A stretch of 64,000 nucleotides of DNA from Pantoea sp. CCBC3-3-1 (GCF_007981265.1 NZ_CP034363.1:1798001-1862000), one strand, 5' to 3'; positions 11,323-21,476 are shown, numbered from the stretch's first letter. Translations and numbers: made by a program. Notes: generated from the letters alone by a model not told the origin.

Positions 11323-12426
11323 TTAAAGCAGCGGCAGGCGCTCTTCAATAATGCCGCCACCCAGGCAGACTTCATTCAGATAAAACACCGCGGACTGACC
11401 TGGCGTAACGGCGGCGACCGGCTCATCGAAGCGAACCTCCAGGCGATCGGCACCTAAAGGCGTTACCGTGCACGGGATATCCGTCTGGCGATAGCGGGTT
11501 TTTACCGTACAGCGCAGCGGGGTAGTCACTGTTTCGCGATCCACCAGATGCAGCTGTTGGGCTATCAGGCCGACCGACATCAGGCGAGGGTGCTCGTGAC
11601 CCTGCGCTACCACCAGCAGATTCTTCGCGACGTCTTTATCCACCACGTACCAGGGTTCTTCGCTGCCTTCTTTCGTTCCGCCAATGCCCAGCCCTTTACG
11701 CTGGCCAAGGGTATGATACATCAGCCCCTGATGCTCGCCGACCACGTCGCCTTCCGTACTGACGATGGCGCCGGGTTGGGCAGGCAGATAGCGGCCCAGG
11801 AAGTCACGGAATTTGCGCTCGCCGATAAAACAGATGCCGGTGGAATCTTTCTTCTTCGCCGTAACCAGCTCCAGCTCTTCCGCAATGCGACGCACTTCTG
11901 GCTTGGCCAGTTCGCCTACCGGGAACAGGCTTTGTGCAATCTGCTCGTGGCTGAGTGTATAGAGGAAATAGCTTTGATCTTTGTTATCGTCCAGGCCGCG
12001 CAGCAGCTGGCTCTTACCGTTAACATCCTGACGACGTACGTAATGGCCGGTAGCGATGAAATCTGCTCCCAGGTCTTCCGCGGCGAACTCAAGAAACGCT
12101 TTAAATTTAATTTCTTTGTTGCAAAGAATATCCGGGTTCGGCGTGCGGCCCGCCTTGTATTCTTCCAGGAAATGCTCAAACACATTATCCCAGTATTCCG
12201 CAGCAAAGTTTACCGTGTGCAGATGGATGCCTAATTTGTCGCAAACCGCCTGCGCATCGGCCAGATCTTCCGCAGCTGTACAGTATTCCTCACCGTCATC
12301 CTCTTCCCAGTTTTTCATAAACAGGCCTTCTACCTGGTAGCCCTGCTGTTGCAGTAACCAGGCGGAAACGGAGGAATCTACGCCGCCGGACATTCCGACG
12401 ATCACTTTTTTCTGACTTAACGACAT
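11323..12426 (-). CDS. mnmA: tRNA-specific 2-thiouridylase MnmA
   Basis: A 367-residue enzyme that thiolates the wobble uridine U34 of Lys, Glu and Gln tRNAs, taking sulfur from the TusBCDE/TusE relay. The PP-loop GMSGGVDSS is at residues about 12-20. The two catalytic cysteines are in [12 protein letters not shown] and [13 protein letters not shown]. The start [11 protein letters not shown] at 12426 matches the family; a longer frame upstream adds unrelated residues. It sits between nudJ and hflD in the conserved cluster. Confidence 0.96.
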   Translation of the reverse strand: MSLSQKKVIVGMSGGVDSSVSAWLLQQQGYQVEGLFMKNWEEDDGEEYCTAAEDLADAQAVCDKLGIHLHTVNFAAEYWDNVFEHFLEEYKAGRTPNPDILCNKEIKFKAFLEFAAEDLGADFIATGHYVRRQDVNGKSQLLRGLDDNKDQSYFLYTLSHEQIAQSLFPVGELAKPEVRRIAEELELVTAKKKDSTGICFIGERKFRDFLGRYLPAQPGAIVSTEGDVVGEHQGLMYHTLGQRKGLGIGGTKEGSEEPWYVVDKDVAKNLLVVAQGHEHPRLMSVGLIAQQLHLVDRETVTTPLRCTVKTRYRQTDIPCTVTPLGADRLEVRFDEPVAAVTPGQSAVFYLNEVCLGGGIIEERLPLL

Positions 12427-12484
12427 GAGAAATACCCGACTTTGAGTTGCAGTTAAAGGCTGCACTTTAAAATTGCGGCATATT

Positions 12485-12961
12485 CTACCACGCGTCAGCG
12501 GCGGGCGCATCCTCGCTAAATGGCCACTGGAAGGCGCTCAGGATATCGAGCGGGTAGCGCGTTCCCTGCTGATAAATCCGCAGGCTTTCGGCAACCAGTG
12601 GAGAACGCAGCTTTTTCGCGGTGACGATCTCTTCCGGCGGTAGCCACAGCGCCCGATCGATATCCCGATCCTGAGGGTAAGTCGGCAGCACTTTCGGTAA
12701 ATCCAGCGCAAAAAGGAAACGTAAAAAAGGCGTGTTATCCGGCGCGATCCACTGATGCAGCTTTAAAAAGGCTTCGGGTACGGCCTCGATGCCGGTCTCT
12801 TCATACAGCTCGCGCGCGGCGGCCTGTAACAAGGTCTCGTTGGCTTCCAGATGGCCCGCTGGCTGATTCCATGTCGCGCGTCCACGCACCATCTCTTCCA
12901 CTACCAGAAACTGCCCTTCGGCCTGAACTACGGTGGCAACCGTAACGTGTGGTTTAAACAT
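12485..12961 (-). CDS. nudJ: NudJ, phosphatase of the Nudix family
   Basis: A 158-residue Nudix hydrolase (HMP-PP and nucleoside di/triphosphate phosphatase). The Nudix box runs from [20 protein letters not shown] into TGIEAV, near residues 38-62. The start [16 protein letters not shown] at 12961 matches E. coli NudJ; the longer frame overlaps the end of rluE. It is downstream of rluE and upstream of mnmA, probably in one transcription unit. Confidence 0.92.
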   Translation of the reverse strand: MFKPHVTVATVVQAEGQFLVVEEMVRGRATWNQPAGHLEANETLLQAAARELYEETGIEAVPEAFLKLHQWIAPDNTPFLRFLFALDLPKVLPTYPQDRDIDRALWLPPEEIVTAKKLRSPLVAESLRIYQQGTRYPLDILSAFQWPFSEDAPAADAW

Positions 12962-12992
12962 GCCTGACTCCTTGTGGCCATTGAATAGTGAG

Positions 12993-13625
12993 TTATAGCG
13001 GAAACTCGTCGGTAACATCACGCCATTCGCCCGGCGGCAGTTCCTGGAGTTCCAGCTTGCCCATCGCAAAGCGGATTAACCGCAGGGTAGGGAAGCCGAT
13101 ATGCGCCGTCATGCGGCGAACCTGGCGGTTACGTCCTTCATAAAGCGTGATCTTCAGCCAGCTGGTGGGGATGGCTTTACGTTCACGGATCGGCGGATTA
13201 CGCGGCCAGATCCACGCGGGCTCGGCGACCCGATCCACCCCTGCGGGCAATGTGGCGCCATCTTTCAGATTAACGCCATCCCGCAGCGGCTGAATATCGC
13301 TCTCCGAGGGCTGTCCTTCAACCTGAACGTAATAGATTTTTCCGGTACGTTTGCCCGGCTGGGTCAGGGTCGCCTGGAGCACACCATCATTGGTCAGCAC
13401 CATCAGGCCTTCGCTGTCCCGATCGAGCCGCCCGGCCGCATACACATCGGCAACAGGAATAAAATCTTTTAACGTGCTGCGCCCGGCTTCATCACTGAAT
13501 TGCGGCAGCACATCAAAGGGTTTGTTAAAAACAATAACACGGCGCGGCCCCTTGACTGCCGGACGGGCGGCTTTCTTCGGGCTGAATCGGTTAAGGCGGT
13601 GATTAATAACGGGAGATTTACGCAT
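12993..13625 (-). CDS. rluE: 23S rRNA pseudouridine(2457) synthase
   Basis: A 210-residue RsuA-family pseudouridine synthase acting on U2457 of 23S rRNA. The catalytic aspartate is in [18 protein letters not shown] near residue 78. The conserved [20 protein letters not shown] segment appears as [20 protein letters not shown] basic N-terminal tail precedes the domain. There is no S4 domain, as expected for RluE. It is divergent from icd, the same arrangement as in E. coli. Confidence 0.93.
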   Translation of the reverse strand: MRKSPVINHRLNRFSPKKAARPAVKGPRRVIVFNKPFDVLPQFSDEAGRSTLKDFIPVADVYAAGRLDRDSEGLMVLTNDGVLQATLTQPGKRTGKIYYVQVEGQPSESDIQPLRDGVNLKDGATLPAGVDRVAEPAWIWPRNPPIRERKAIPTSWLKITLYEGRNRQVRRMTAHIGFPTLRLIRFAMGKLELQELPPGEWRDVTDEFPL

Positions 13626-13756
13626 GATATTTGCACTTGTTCACAATGAGCGCATTATAACGCAAAGCGGTGAGGATTGGCGCGGACTGAATATTCAAGT
13701 AGTATTGACGCGCATCTTACAAATCATTAACAAAAAAGCGCTCGAAGGAGAGGTTA

Positions 13757-15007
13757 ATGGAAAGCAAAGTAGTTGTTCCGGCGGAAGGTCAGAAAATCAC
13801 CCTGGACCAGGGTAAGTTGAACGTACCCAACAACCCGATTATCCCTTTTATTGAAGGCGATGGTATCGGTGTTGATGTTTCTCCAGTGATGATTAAAGTC
13901 GTCGACGCCGCTGTACAGAAAGCTTATAACGGTGAGCGTAAAATTTCCTGGATGGAGATTTATACCGGTGAGAAATCAGTAGAGCTTTACGGCCAGGATG
14001 TCTGGCTACCAGAAGAAACCCTCGATTTAATTAAAGAGTATCGCGTGGCTATCAAAGGCCCACTGACTACCCCAGTTGGCGGCGGTATTCGTTCCCTCAA
14101 CGTGGCTCTGCGCCAGCAGCTTGATCTCTACATCTGCCTGCGCCCGGTACGTTACTACACCGGCACCCCAAGCCCGGTAAAACGCCCTGAAGATACCGAT
14201 ATGGTGATCTTCCGCGAAAACTCCGAAGATATCTATGCGGGTATCGAGTGGAAAGCCGGTACGCCGGAAGCGGATAAAGTGATCAAATTCCTGCGCGACG
14301 AAATGGGCGTGAAAAAAATTCGCTTCCCTGAGCAGTGCGGTATTGGTGTGAAACCTTGTTCAGAAGCAGGCACCAAACGCCTGGTTCGTGCTGCTATCGA
14401 ATACGCAATCACTAACGACCGTGATTCCGTAACGCTGGTTCACAAAGGCAACATCATGAAGTTCACCGAAGGCGCTTTCAAAGACTGGGGATACCAGCTG
14501 GCGAAAGAAGAGTTCGGCGGCGAGCTGATTGATGGCGGCCCATGGCTGAAAATTAAGAACCCGAACACCGGCAAAGAGATCGTTGTTAAAGACGTGATCG
14601 CGGATGCGTTCCTGCAACAAATCCTGCTGCGTCCGGCCGAGTACGATGTTATCGCCTGTATGAACCTGAACGGTGACTACATTTCCGACGCCCTGGCGGC
14701 GCAGGTTGGCGGTATCGGTATCGCACCGGGCGCTAACATTGGCGACGAATGCGCGCTGTTCGAAGCCACCCACGGCACCGCGCCTAAGTACGCTGGTCAG
14801 GATAAAGTGAACCCAGGTTCCGTGATCCTTTCCGCAGAAATGATGCTGCGTCATATGGAGTGGTTCGAAGCCGCAGACCTGATTGTTAAAGGTATGGAAG
14901 GCGCTATCGCTGCCAAGACCGTTACCTATGACTTTGAACGTCTGATGGACGGCGCTAAACTGCTGAAATCTTCAGAGTTTGGCGAAGCAATTATTAAAAA
15001 TATGTAA
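13757..15007 (+). CDS. icd: NADP-dependent isocitrate dehydrogenase
   Basis: A 416-residue TCA-cycle enzyme that converts isocitrate to 2-oxoglutarate. The substrate loop [12 protein letters not shown] carries the serine that AceK phosphorylates in E. coli. The active-site [13 protein letters not shown] and the metal-binding [18 protein letters not shown] region are intact. The length equals E. coli Icd. GGAGAGGTTA precedes the ATG. The C-terminus is complete, so any element integrated here restored or did not disturb the reading frame. Confidence 0.98.
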   Translation: MESKVVVPAEGQKITLDQGKLNVPNNPIIPFIEGDGIGVDVSPVMIKVVDAAVQKAYNGERKISWMEIYTGEKSVELYGQDVWLPEETLDLIKEYRVAIKGPLTTPVGGGIRSLNVALRQQLDLYICLRPVRYYTGTPSPVKRPEDTDMVIFRENSEDIYAGIEWKAGTPEADKVIKFLRDEMGVKKIRFPEQCGIGVKPCSEAGTKRLVRAAIEYAITNDRDSVTLVHKGNIMKFTEGAFKDWGYQLAKEEFGGELIDGGPWLKIKNPNTGKEIVVKDVIADAFLQQILLRPAEYDVIACMNLNGDYISDALAAQVGGIGIAPGANIGDECALFEATHGTAPKYAGQDKVNPGSVILSAEMMLRHMEWFEAADLIVKGMEGAIAAKTVTYDFERLMDGAKLLKSSEFGEAIIKNM

Positions 15008-15025
15008 TCGCTTTCTGTAACATAT

Positions 15026-15061
15026 AGCCAACATAAGATGTTAATTTTATGTTGGCTTTTA
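15026..15061 (+). terminator. icd terminator
   Basis: AGCCAACATAA and TTATGTTGGCT form a perfect 11-bp stem with a 10-base loop followed by TTTT, 18 bases after the icd stop. This marks the left edge of the accessory region. Confidence 0.85.
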
Positions 15062-15253
15062 AATTCAAATGCCTTTCCCCAAAATCTCCCCAAAACCTCC
15101 TCAAAACTGGCTACGGCTGATGCGCATTATTATATCGGTGCATACCCCGGCAAAACGGGAATCGGCCAGCAGGATCGATAGTGAGCAACGTAAGAATCTA
15201 CTCTTTACGCTTGTAAAACGGCAACACGTCAGGAAACCGATAATGATGCTTTA

Positions 15254-15855
15254 CTATTGCTGCACCGGTTCCAGGACAAAACCATCAAAAATGGGAGCCT
15301 CATATTTATTTATCACATCACGGACCCGATAAATTTTCCAGTCATTACTTTCAAGTTTCATGAATACTTCAAAGTGAATTTTTTTACCGTCCTCAATCCC
15401 GAGAAAAACTTAAGGGGTCTCATCGCCATTAAATGCAGGTTTTGCGTCTTCAACCTTAAGTACGGTAATTCATGAGGGATCATAATCCTGGAAGTATGTA
15501 AAATAATCGGCTTCCAGAACGTCCTGCTCCGGTAATTGTTGAATCTGATTAATTCGTTTTACGGTATCCGCAGCGACATATTTTTTTAATTAACGCTGAT
15601 GGGTAAGCTTCGTCACTGTTATTAAAAAAAGCCGTTAAATAAGCGGCATAAAACGCTTTTGCCTGTTCTGTTGCATTTTTCCTGCCGTCTGCAGCGGCTT
15701 TTTTTTGTATGTCTCTCTTATCAGTAACCCTTTTCAGTTTTTTCTGAAGTCGCCGGATCTCAGACTGGACATCGGACTGCGTTTTAATGGCTGATGAATC
15801 AGGGCCGTAGTTCTTTGCCCTGACATAGAGGTTGTGTGTGTTTAAATCCGTGGTG
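15254..15855 (-). pseudogene. decayed DUF3828-like gene
   Basis: Reading the minus strand gives a coherent protein in pieces: NLYVRAKNYGPDSS, a lysine-rich coiled segment, AFYAAYLTAFFNN, DYFTYFQDYDPS, then HFEVFMKLESNDWKIYRVRD and a stop at 15254. The pattern resembles the DUF3828 (lipoprotein or immunity-like) family, recognised only by eye. Damage is clear. An extra A in an A-run near 15590 shifts the frame, and two stops follow: one where a Trp is expected after DYDPS, one after GDETP. No start is found; a TGA precedes the coherent part near 15855. It is probably an immunity- or island-associated gene in decay. Confidence 0.55.
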
Positions 15856-16145
15856 ATTCAAAAAGCTATCGTTGGAGAGTTTGAGGAAGCACGCTTTGAG
15901 CAGACCAAAGCTGGAATGAACCATCTCGAATTTAGCCCTGGGCAGACGTACCTGGAAGTTAACGCTGATAGCGTCAGAACTTTATTGAGGATCCAGTTTT
16001 ACTTATGGATTAATTGTGATCAACTTCAAGATAAATTGTCTGTTTTATTACCTGCACTCCCATTACCAGCCAATTTTATTTAACATGATAAGTTAACCCC
16101 TTGTAAGTGTATGCTTTTTTTGACAATTACATATAATTAATTTTT

Positions 16146-16174
16146 TTGACAGCAGTCATACACAGGTGTAGATA
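16146..16174 (+). promoter_or_regulatory. candidate promoter of the microcin gene
   Basis: A consensus TTGACA at 16146-16151 is followed after 17 bp by a weak TAGATA (16169-16174). A second TTGACA lies at 16120-16125 with a TATAAT too close to pair with it. The region is AT-rich. The assignment is tentative because of the weak -10. Confidence 0.35.
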
Positions 16175-16240
16175 TATATTTGTCCTGTTTAAGGAGTACA
16201 GGCTAAAAAGCATATAGGTTGATATAACAAGGAGTTGATG

Positions 16241-16564
16241 ATGGCTGTTCAAGAAATTAATCCTGAGTGTTGGGGTTTAGTATCTGGTGGTAATGCTAAT
16301 GGGAATTATGAAGGGATTTCTCAAAATAAGAATAAATCAAGACAATCGACTATACAGCGTGGTGCTGCCGTTGATATTTACAAAGATGTTGACACTCAGT
16401 GCGTGCTGGATATAGGATCTGAAATAATTGGTGGGTTAAAAGGCGGCCCCGGTGGAGTGTTATCTGGTGTTGTTGCTAACGCTTACAACTCTTGTGTTCG
16501 TGATTCTGGAAGTCGAAACGCAAATGGAGGAGGAAGTATTTCCCCAGGACAATTCACTTGGTAA
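16241..16564 (+). CDS. class II microcin precursor, microcin PDI-like
   Basis: A 107-residue bacteriocin precursor. The first 17 residues (MAVQEINPECWGLVSGG) form a double-glycine leader ending in VSGG, the cleavage signal for C39-peptidase ABC exporters. The mature part would have 90 residues starting NANGNYEG, be rich in Gly, Asn and Ser, carry exactly two cysteines (mature 37 and 68), and have a glycine-rich hydrophobic stretch (IIGGLKGGPGGVLSGVVA). From memory this resembles microcin PDI of E. coli: the same NAN-N-EG start, IY-D before the first Cys, and KGGP-G between the cysteines. AAGGAG lies 6 bases before the chosen ATG at 16241; ATG 16238 and TTG 16235 are alternatives. The stop overlaps the next gene's start. 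The DNA is AT-rich compared with the core, suggesting transfer. No exporter genes are nearby. Confidence 0.82.
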   Translation: MAVQEINPECWGLVSGGNANGNYEGISQNKNKSRQSTIQRGAAVDIYKDVDTQCVLDIGSEIIGGLKGGPGGVLSGVVANAYNSCVRDSGSRNANGGGSISPGQFTW

Positions 16565-16797
16565 AACAGAAAAGATTAATCAAATTTGGATATGTAGTAG
16601 TTGTTGTTGTGGGTTTTCAGTTTTCAGCTTCTATATTAAGCGGGGCCGATATAATATCTGGTTGGTGGGAAATGCCAGAAAATTTTTCGCATTGGGCAGT
16701 AGTAGTAATTACATCATTGGGCTGTGTCCGATTTTTAAATGATATCTATAGCTGGCTTCTAAAGAAATTTGATAAATCCAACAACCATTGTGATTAA
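16558..16797 (+). CDS. probable microcin immunity protein (small membrane protein)
   Basis: A 79-residue protein starting at TTG 16558 inside the end of the microcin gene (overlap of 7 bases), which implies translational coupling. It has a basic N-terminus, a hydrophobic helix at about residues 10-28, a short loop with WWEMPENFSHW, a second helix at about 46-66, and a charged tail. Size, topology and position are those of class IIa microcin immunity proteins such as those for microcin V and PDI. There is no family signature I can name, so the role comes from context. The TTG start is unusual but no ATG keeps the first helix. Confidence 0.68.
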   Translation: MVKQKRLIKFGYVVVVVVGFQFSASILSGADIISGWWEMPENFSHWAVVVITSLGCVRFLNDIYSWLLKKFDKSNNHCD

Positions 16798-16835
16798 TTT
16801 AAAATAATATCAGTGGATTAGGTTACAACTCTAAA

Positions 16836-16861
16836 GGTCGCTTCTATAAGCGGCCTTTTTC
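16836..16861 (+). terminator. terminator after the microcin/immunity genes
   Basis: GGTCGCTT and AAGCGGCC pair over 8 bp (one G-U) around a 4-base loop and are followed by TTTTTC. It closes the two-gene microcin unit. Confidence 0.8.
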
Positions 16862-16999
16862 TTATCGAGGGCTTAATATGGCAGAACCTTTAGGTGCTAA
16901 ATAGCTGCACCGAATAGTAGATCACTTTAAGGGAACTCAGTCCAGATTATGTGATCTGATCAATCGCCAAATATCCCACATCACCAACCGGACTGAGCG

Positions 17000-17249
17000 A
17001 TGCCGCTCATAGCACCCATTCCTCGCGACGAGCGACGCCTGATGCAGAAAGCTATCCATAAAACGCGTGACAAAAATCATGCCCGCAGACTGATCGTCAT
17101 CCTGATGTTACACCGGGGCGAATGCGTTAGCGATGTCGCCAGAACGCTCTGCTGCGCCCGTTCATCCGTCGGACGCTGGATTAACTAGTTGACGCTGTCG
17201 GGTATTGAAGGCCTGAAATTACTCCCCGTCGGACGTTCCCATCGCTGAC
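17000..17249 (+). pseudogene. IS630-family transposase, N-terminal fragment
   Basis: MPLIAPIPRDERRLMQKAIH through SVGRWINW-type sequence is the N-terminal helix-turn-helix of an IS630-family transposase. An internal TAG at 17186 interrupts it, and it resumes as LTLSGIEGLKLLPVGRSHR before stopping. The catalytic domain is absent. The non-coding left part of the element begins near 16915. Just before it, at 16879, a short frame MAEPLGAK with its own ribosome-binding site stops at once and may be the start of a gene destroyed by the insertion. Confidence 0.75.
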
Positions 17250-17364
17250 CCTCATTTTTTTGTATACCCAACGCAGAACATTAGGTATTTATTGCCTGCG
17301 TGTTTGATTTGCATACAAATAAGCGCGAGAATACATATGGATAATATGGAAAACAGGATGTTTG

Positions 17365-18459
17365 ATGCTCAGACTCTACACACTGTGGGAACTCGAACGG
17401 GAGCTATCTCCCGATGAATTCCAGCACATACTGACACCCGATGCAGCACTGGAAAAAGCCGCGTTTACTTATGACCTGGACTACCGTAATTACGTATCGC
17501 CTCCGGTCAACGAAGTCCCTAACCTATTGCCACTCCCGAAGGACAAACATTATATCCGCTCAGCACACGACCCTGTTTATGACGCTCTTGAAGTCAACCT
17601 GATGGAAGGCTGGGTCATCGGACTGGATACCGATGAGTATTGGGACGATACAGTAAATCCTTTTCACATCAACGCCGATGGCAAACTGGTTTTTGATGGT
17701 GTTGATCCTTTTTGCTGGGTAGTCAGTGATTTCCAGCGGGCTTACCAATTCGCTATCAATAACCAAAACGGCAAAAAAACCTTACCTACAGAGACGTTTC
17801 GCCCTTCAGGTGAGCCAGTGCAACATGCCCAGGCCGCAAAAACCATCAACAGCAAAGCGGTGGGCAGACTTCTGGCTGCTGGCGGCATCTACAACGGAAA
17901 TGTAGAAGGATTCCTTCAGACCGCACAACAGCTCGGCGGCGATGCGCCTGCGGGTTATGATCAGGTTATGGATAACAAGGGATTGCTGATTACCGCCGCT
18001 TCAGTAGCCGCCGGGCTGACAATGGGAAGAGTTAACGTTACTGGAGAACTGGAAGAATTATCGTCATTAAGCAAAATCCCAACGTTTGAATCTCCCGCTT
18101 TAAAGGGATTTACCTCAGAGTCAGGGGCATTACTGAATGCTGAACACGCGGTTGTAGATTACAGAAAATTATCGACTTACTCTTTAGATGTTACCCACCC
18201 GAAAGGGGGACATAAGGCTAGAGTATTCCAGTCAGCGCTGGGTTATAACCCGACAAATTCTGATGTGTTAGCGAGTAAAGTCCAAGAGGGCATATTAACT
18301 GCCCCAGCTAAGGTTTTGGACGCAAACCAGCACGGGCAGCGAATGGCCGTAGACATGCCGATATTAGGCGCTAACGGTGAGACTGTGATAGTACGCACCG
18401 GTTGGATATATGAACCTGATGCCGTCGTTCCACGCATGACGACGATTTTTGTTAAGTGA
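17365..18459 (+). CDS. polymorphic toxin with C-terminal DUF6883-like domain
   Basis: A 364-residue protein. The last ~100 residues, with YSLDVTHPKGGHKARVF and SDVLASKVQEGI followed by a compact beta-rich end (GWIYEPDAVVPRMTTIF), look like the DUF6883 toxin domain of polymorphic toxins. The first ~160 residues (LYTLWELERELSPDEF, DGVDPFCWVV) are of unknown function. A small-residue segment near 175-215 (GGIYNGNVEG, LITAASVAAGL) resembles linkers preceding toxin domains. No signal peptide, Rhs repeats or secretion domain is seen, so it is probably an orphan tail of a larger effector. An IS630 scrap lies just upstream. A small gene 10 bases downstream looks like its immunity partner. ATG 17365 is chosen; TTG 17362 is adjacent. 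Confidence 0.6.
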   Translation: MLRLYTLWELERELSPDEFQHILTPDAALEKAAFTYDLDYRNYVSPPVNEVPNLLPLPKDKHYIRSAHDPVYDALEVNLMEGWVIGLDTDEYWDDTVNPFHINADGKLVFDGVDPFCWVVSDFQRAYQFAINNQNGKKTLPTETFRPSGEPVQHAQAAKTINSKAVGRLLAAGGIYNGNVEGFLQTAQQLGGDAPAGYDQVMDNKGLLITAASVAAGLTMGRVNVTGELEELSSLSKIPTFESPALKGFTSESGALLNAEHAVVDYRKLSTYSLDVTHPKGGHKARVFQSALGYNPTNSDVLASKVQEGILTAPAKVLDANQHGQRMAVDMPILGANGETVIVRTGWIYEPDAVVPRMTTIFVK

Positions 18460-18469
18460 GATACAGGCC

Positions 18470-18676
18470 ATGAGAAGAGAAGAGTTTGAAGTGGTTGTGT
18501 TAGCGGAAGATTTACCGAATGATGGGTTAACTAAAGGCATGGTGGGCGCCATCGTATTCATTCATGAAAAACCATATCTGGCTTACATGGTTGAATTTGT
18601 TGATGACGAAGGGCGAACTATTGCGATGCCTGATCTTTTACCTGAGCAGGTAACGGATTATGTCCCGCCAGAATAA
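18470..18676 (+). CDS. DUF4926-like protein, probable immunity protein
   Basis: A 68-residue acidic protein. The pattern VVVLAEDLPNDGLTKGMVG, an alternating beta region, VEFVDDEGRTIAM and LPEQV is typical of the DUF4926 family, small SH3-like proteins often found beside toxin genes. It starts 10 bases after the toxin stop, so the two are probably one transcription unit. Immunity to the preceding DUF6883-like toxin is inferred from order, size and family habit. The ribosome-binding site (CAGG) is weak. Confidence 0.7.
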   Translation: MRREEFEVVVLAEDLPNDGLTKGMVGAIVFIHEKPYLAYMVEFVDDEGRTIAMPDLLPEQVTDYVPPE

Positions 18677-18728
18677 TTACGGGATAGCCGATTTACTATA
18701 ACATCCGAGAATCGCTTAACAGACATAC

Positions 18729-19971
<1,243 letters not shown>

Positions 19972-19974
19972 GTT

Positions 19975-20126
19975 GTCTGCTTAGGGATGTTGAGAGCATT
20001 GCCCGTCGCTTAAAAGGACCAATGGTTTTTGGTAAGCGCCCCCACGAATCCCTGAATAACCTGACACCGTAAGAGCACCGGCTGATGGCTGAAACCCCGG
20101 AAATCTCAAAAAGTATGTGGAACTAA
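19975..20126 (+). pseudogene. IS3-family transposase C-terminal scrap
   Basis: A plus-strand frame reads VESIARRLKGPMVFGKRPHE, SLNNLTP, stop, EHRLMAETPEISKSMWN and stop. This is the end of an IS3-type OrfB different from the neighbouring element. One codon has become a stop. It marks an older insertion next to the degenerate element. Confidence 0.7.
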
Positions 20127-20241
20127 AACGGGTGCGCTTACAGTTTGAATCAACAGTTGAAGCTTTGCCTGACTTACCGTCTTGTTTGTTATTAGAAATA
20201 AGCGGATCATGGGTCCTTCCAGGTTGAGCACGGTAGGTTCC

Positions 20242-20949
20242 ATGTTAATCAGTACTGAAAATTTTCGTAGCAGCATTGCGGATACTCGTCTCGCCTGCAC
20301 TCTGGCGGCCGTTGCCGGAGCTCTGAACACTGCCGCTTTTGAAATCGTTGGTTTTTTTTCTGCAAATATGACGGGTAACGTCTCTTCACTGTCAGATCAC
20401 CTTGCTAAAGCAAACTTCGCTCCAGGCATTTTTTTTCTGTCTGTCGTCTGTATCTTTATTGCTGGCTCTGCCTTCTCCACACTTATTATAAATGCAGGAC
20501 GCCGAAAGAATATTCGCTCGGTGTACGCCTTAAACATTATCATCGAAGGTGTGGGGCTGGTTTTACTGGGAATTGTTGAACGCTGGCTTACTCCATTTTC
20601 GCCTGGCGTATTACTTATTTTGTGCCTGAGCTTTTTAATGGGTCTACAGAATGCTGTGGTAACCCGCATATCGAATGCGCGTGTCAGGACAACACACATA
20701 TCAGGAACATCGACGGATATCGGTATAGAGTTGGCCATGCTCTTTGATGTGCTGCGGCGTAAGGAGTCTCCAAAAGACGCACCGATTTATCTTGAGAGGC
20801 TCAGGCTACACGCGTTCACCTTACTGTCATTTCTGACTGGCGGGATAGCCGGGATCTGGTTGTTCCATTTGCTTGGATATGGATTTCTCATATTCATAGG
20901 GGTCGGTGTAATTTTTCTGGCGCTGCATAACATGTTAAAAAAGCATTAA
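20242..20949 (+). CDS. DUF1275 (YoaK-like) membrane protein
   Basis: A 235-residue inner-membrane protein of the DUF1275/YoaK family, function unknown. Six hydrophobic segments are visible (ACTLAAVAGALNTAAFEIVG, FLSVVCIFIAGSAFSTLII, ALNIIIEGVGLVLLGI, LLILCLSFLMGLQNAVV, LLSFLTGGIAGIWLFHL, FLIFIGVGVIFLALHNML). Signature loops are GFFSANMTGNVSSLS and the RVRTTHISGTSTDIGIEL segment. The start at 20242 (MLISTENF) aligns with the start of the second DUF1275 protein of this window; earlier in-frame starts add unrelated residues. It sits alone among insertion-sequence debris. Confidence 0.82.
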   Translation: MLISTENFRSSIADTRLACTLAAVAGALNTAAFEIVGFFSANMTGNVSSLSDHLAKANFAPGIFFLSVVCIFIAGSAFSTLIINAGRRKNIRSVYALNIIIEGVGLVLLGIVERWLTPFSPGVLLILCLSFLMGLQNAVVTRISNARVRTTHISGTSTDIGIELAMLFDVLRRKESPKDAPIYLERLRLHAFTLLSFLTGGIAGIWLFHLLGYGFLIFIGVGVIFLALHNMLKKH

Positions 20950-21243
20950 AATGCAGAGCAGAATCTCACCGCCTGACAAAACAGTCACCGGCGGTGCCAA
21001 CGTCGTATTCCGCCACACAGGCCGTTACCCCGATGCGGCTGGCTATCCTTGGACCCTGGCACCTGCGCAGCAGCCAAAACAAAGGCGCAATAGCGCGATT
21101 TAAATCCTTTTTGGAAAAATTGAGGCATTACGCTCAACTTTTGTCATTTGTACATTTATGAATGAAAATTTTGTATAACAGATCACGTTATGTAAACGGA
21201 GTCTGGCGTTAAATTAATTTGTCAATTACGACAGGAGGCTATT
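20950..21243. other. intergenic region after the DUF1275 gene
   Basis: About 290 bases without a gene. A CACCGCC / GGCGGTG inverted repeat near 20969-20997 could form a hairpin after the DUF1275 gene. The 3' half is AT-rich and likely holds the promoter of the AriR-like gene. No other feature is seen. Confidence 0.4.
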
Positions 21244-21429
21244 ATGGATAAGGATTCTGTAGTAAGAGAACACGAAGCGGTGTGCATGTTGCTTGGCGAA
21301 GCGGCTTATTTGTTGGTGGCAGAGGGAAGGGCTGTCACTAATATAAGCCTGAAAGAAATGATTGCTGAACTATCGGTTGGAGAACCGAACAAAGCAGAGG
21401 ATTTTGCGTTACAGGTACTGCTAAATTAA
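21244..21429 (+). CDS. small YmgB/AriR-like regulator
   Basis: A 61-residue, mostly helical acidic protein. The pattern HEAVCMLLGEAAYLLVAEGRA followed by NISLKEMIAEL resembles the YmgB/AriR/YcgZ connector family, which in E. coli affects biofilm and acid response by acting on two-component systems. The similarity is by eye and partial; the protein is shorter than AriR (88 residues). A strong ribosome-binding site (AGGAGG) stands 6 bases before the ATG, supporting expression. Confidence 0.55.
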   Translation: MDKDSVVREHEAVCMLLGEAAYLLVAEGRAVTNISLKEMIAELSVGEPNKAEDFALQVLLN

Positions 21430-21476
21430 ACCTGTAACCTAACGAATGGATTATTTCATCGTTATTTTTTATTACC

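Larger units (their letters stand above)
15062..16240. other. accessory region between icd and the microcin gene
   Basis: Apart from the DUF3828-like remnant on the minus strand, no intact gene is convincing here. An 83-residue plus-strand frame at 15832-16083 overlaps the remnant and is unlike any family I know. The first 200 bases after the icd terminator contain a short frame ending HYYIGAYPGKTGIGQQDR, possibly another scrap. From about 16080 the DNA becomes strongly AT-rich, leading into the microcin promoter. Confidence 0.5.

Noticed and set aside
15832..16083. 83-residue plus-strand frame before the microcin gene
   Set aside because: It overlaps the decayed DUF3828-like gene, has no good ribosome-binding site and resembles no family known to me.
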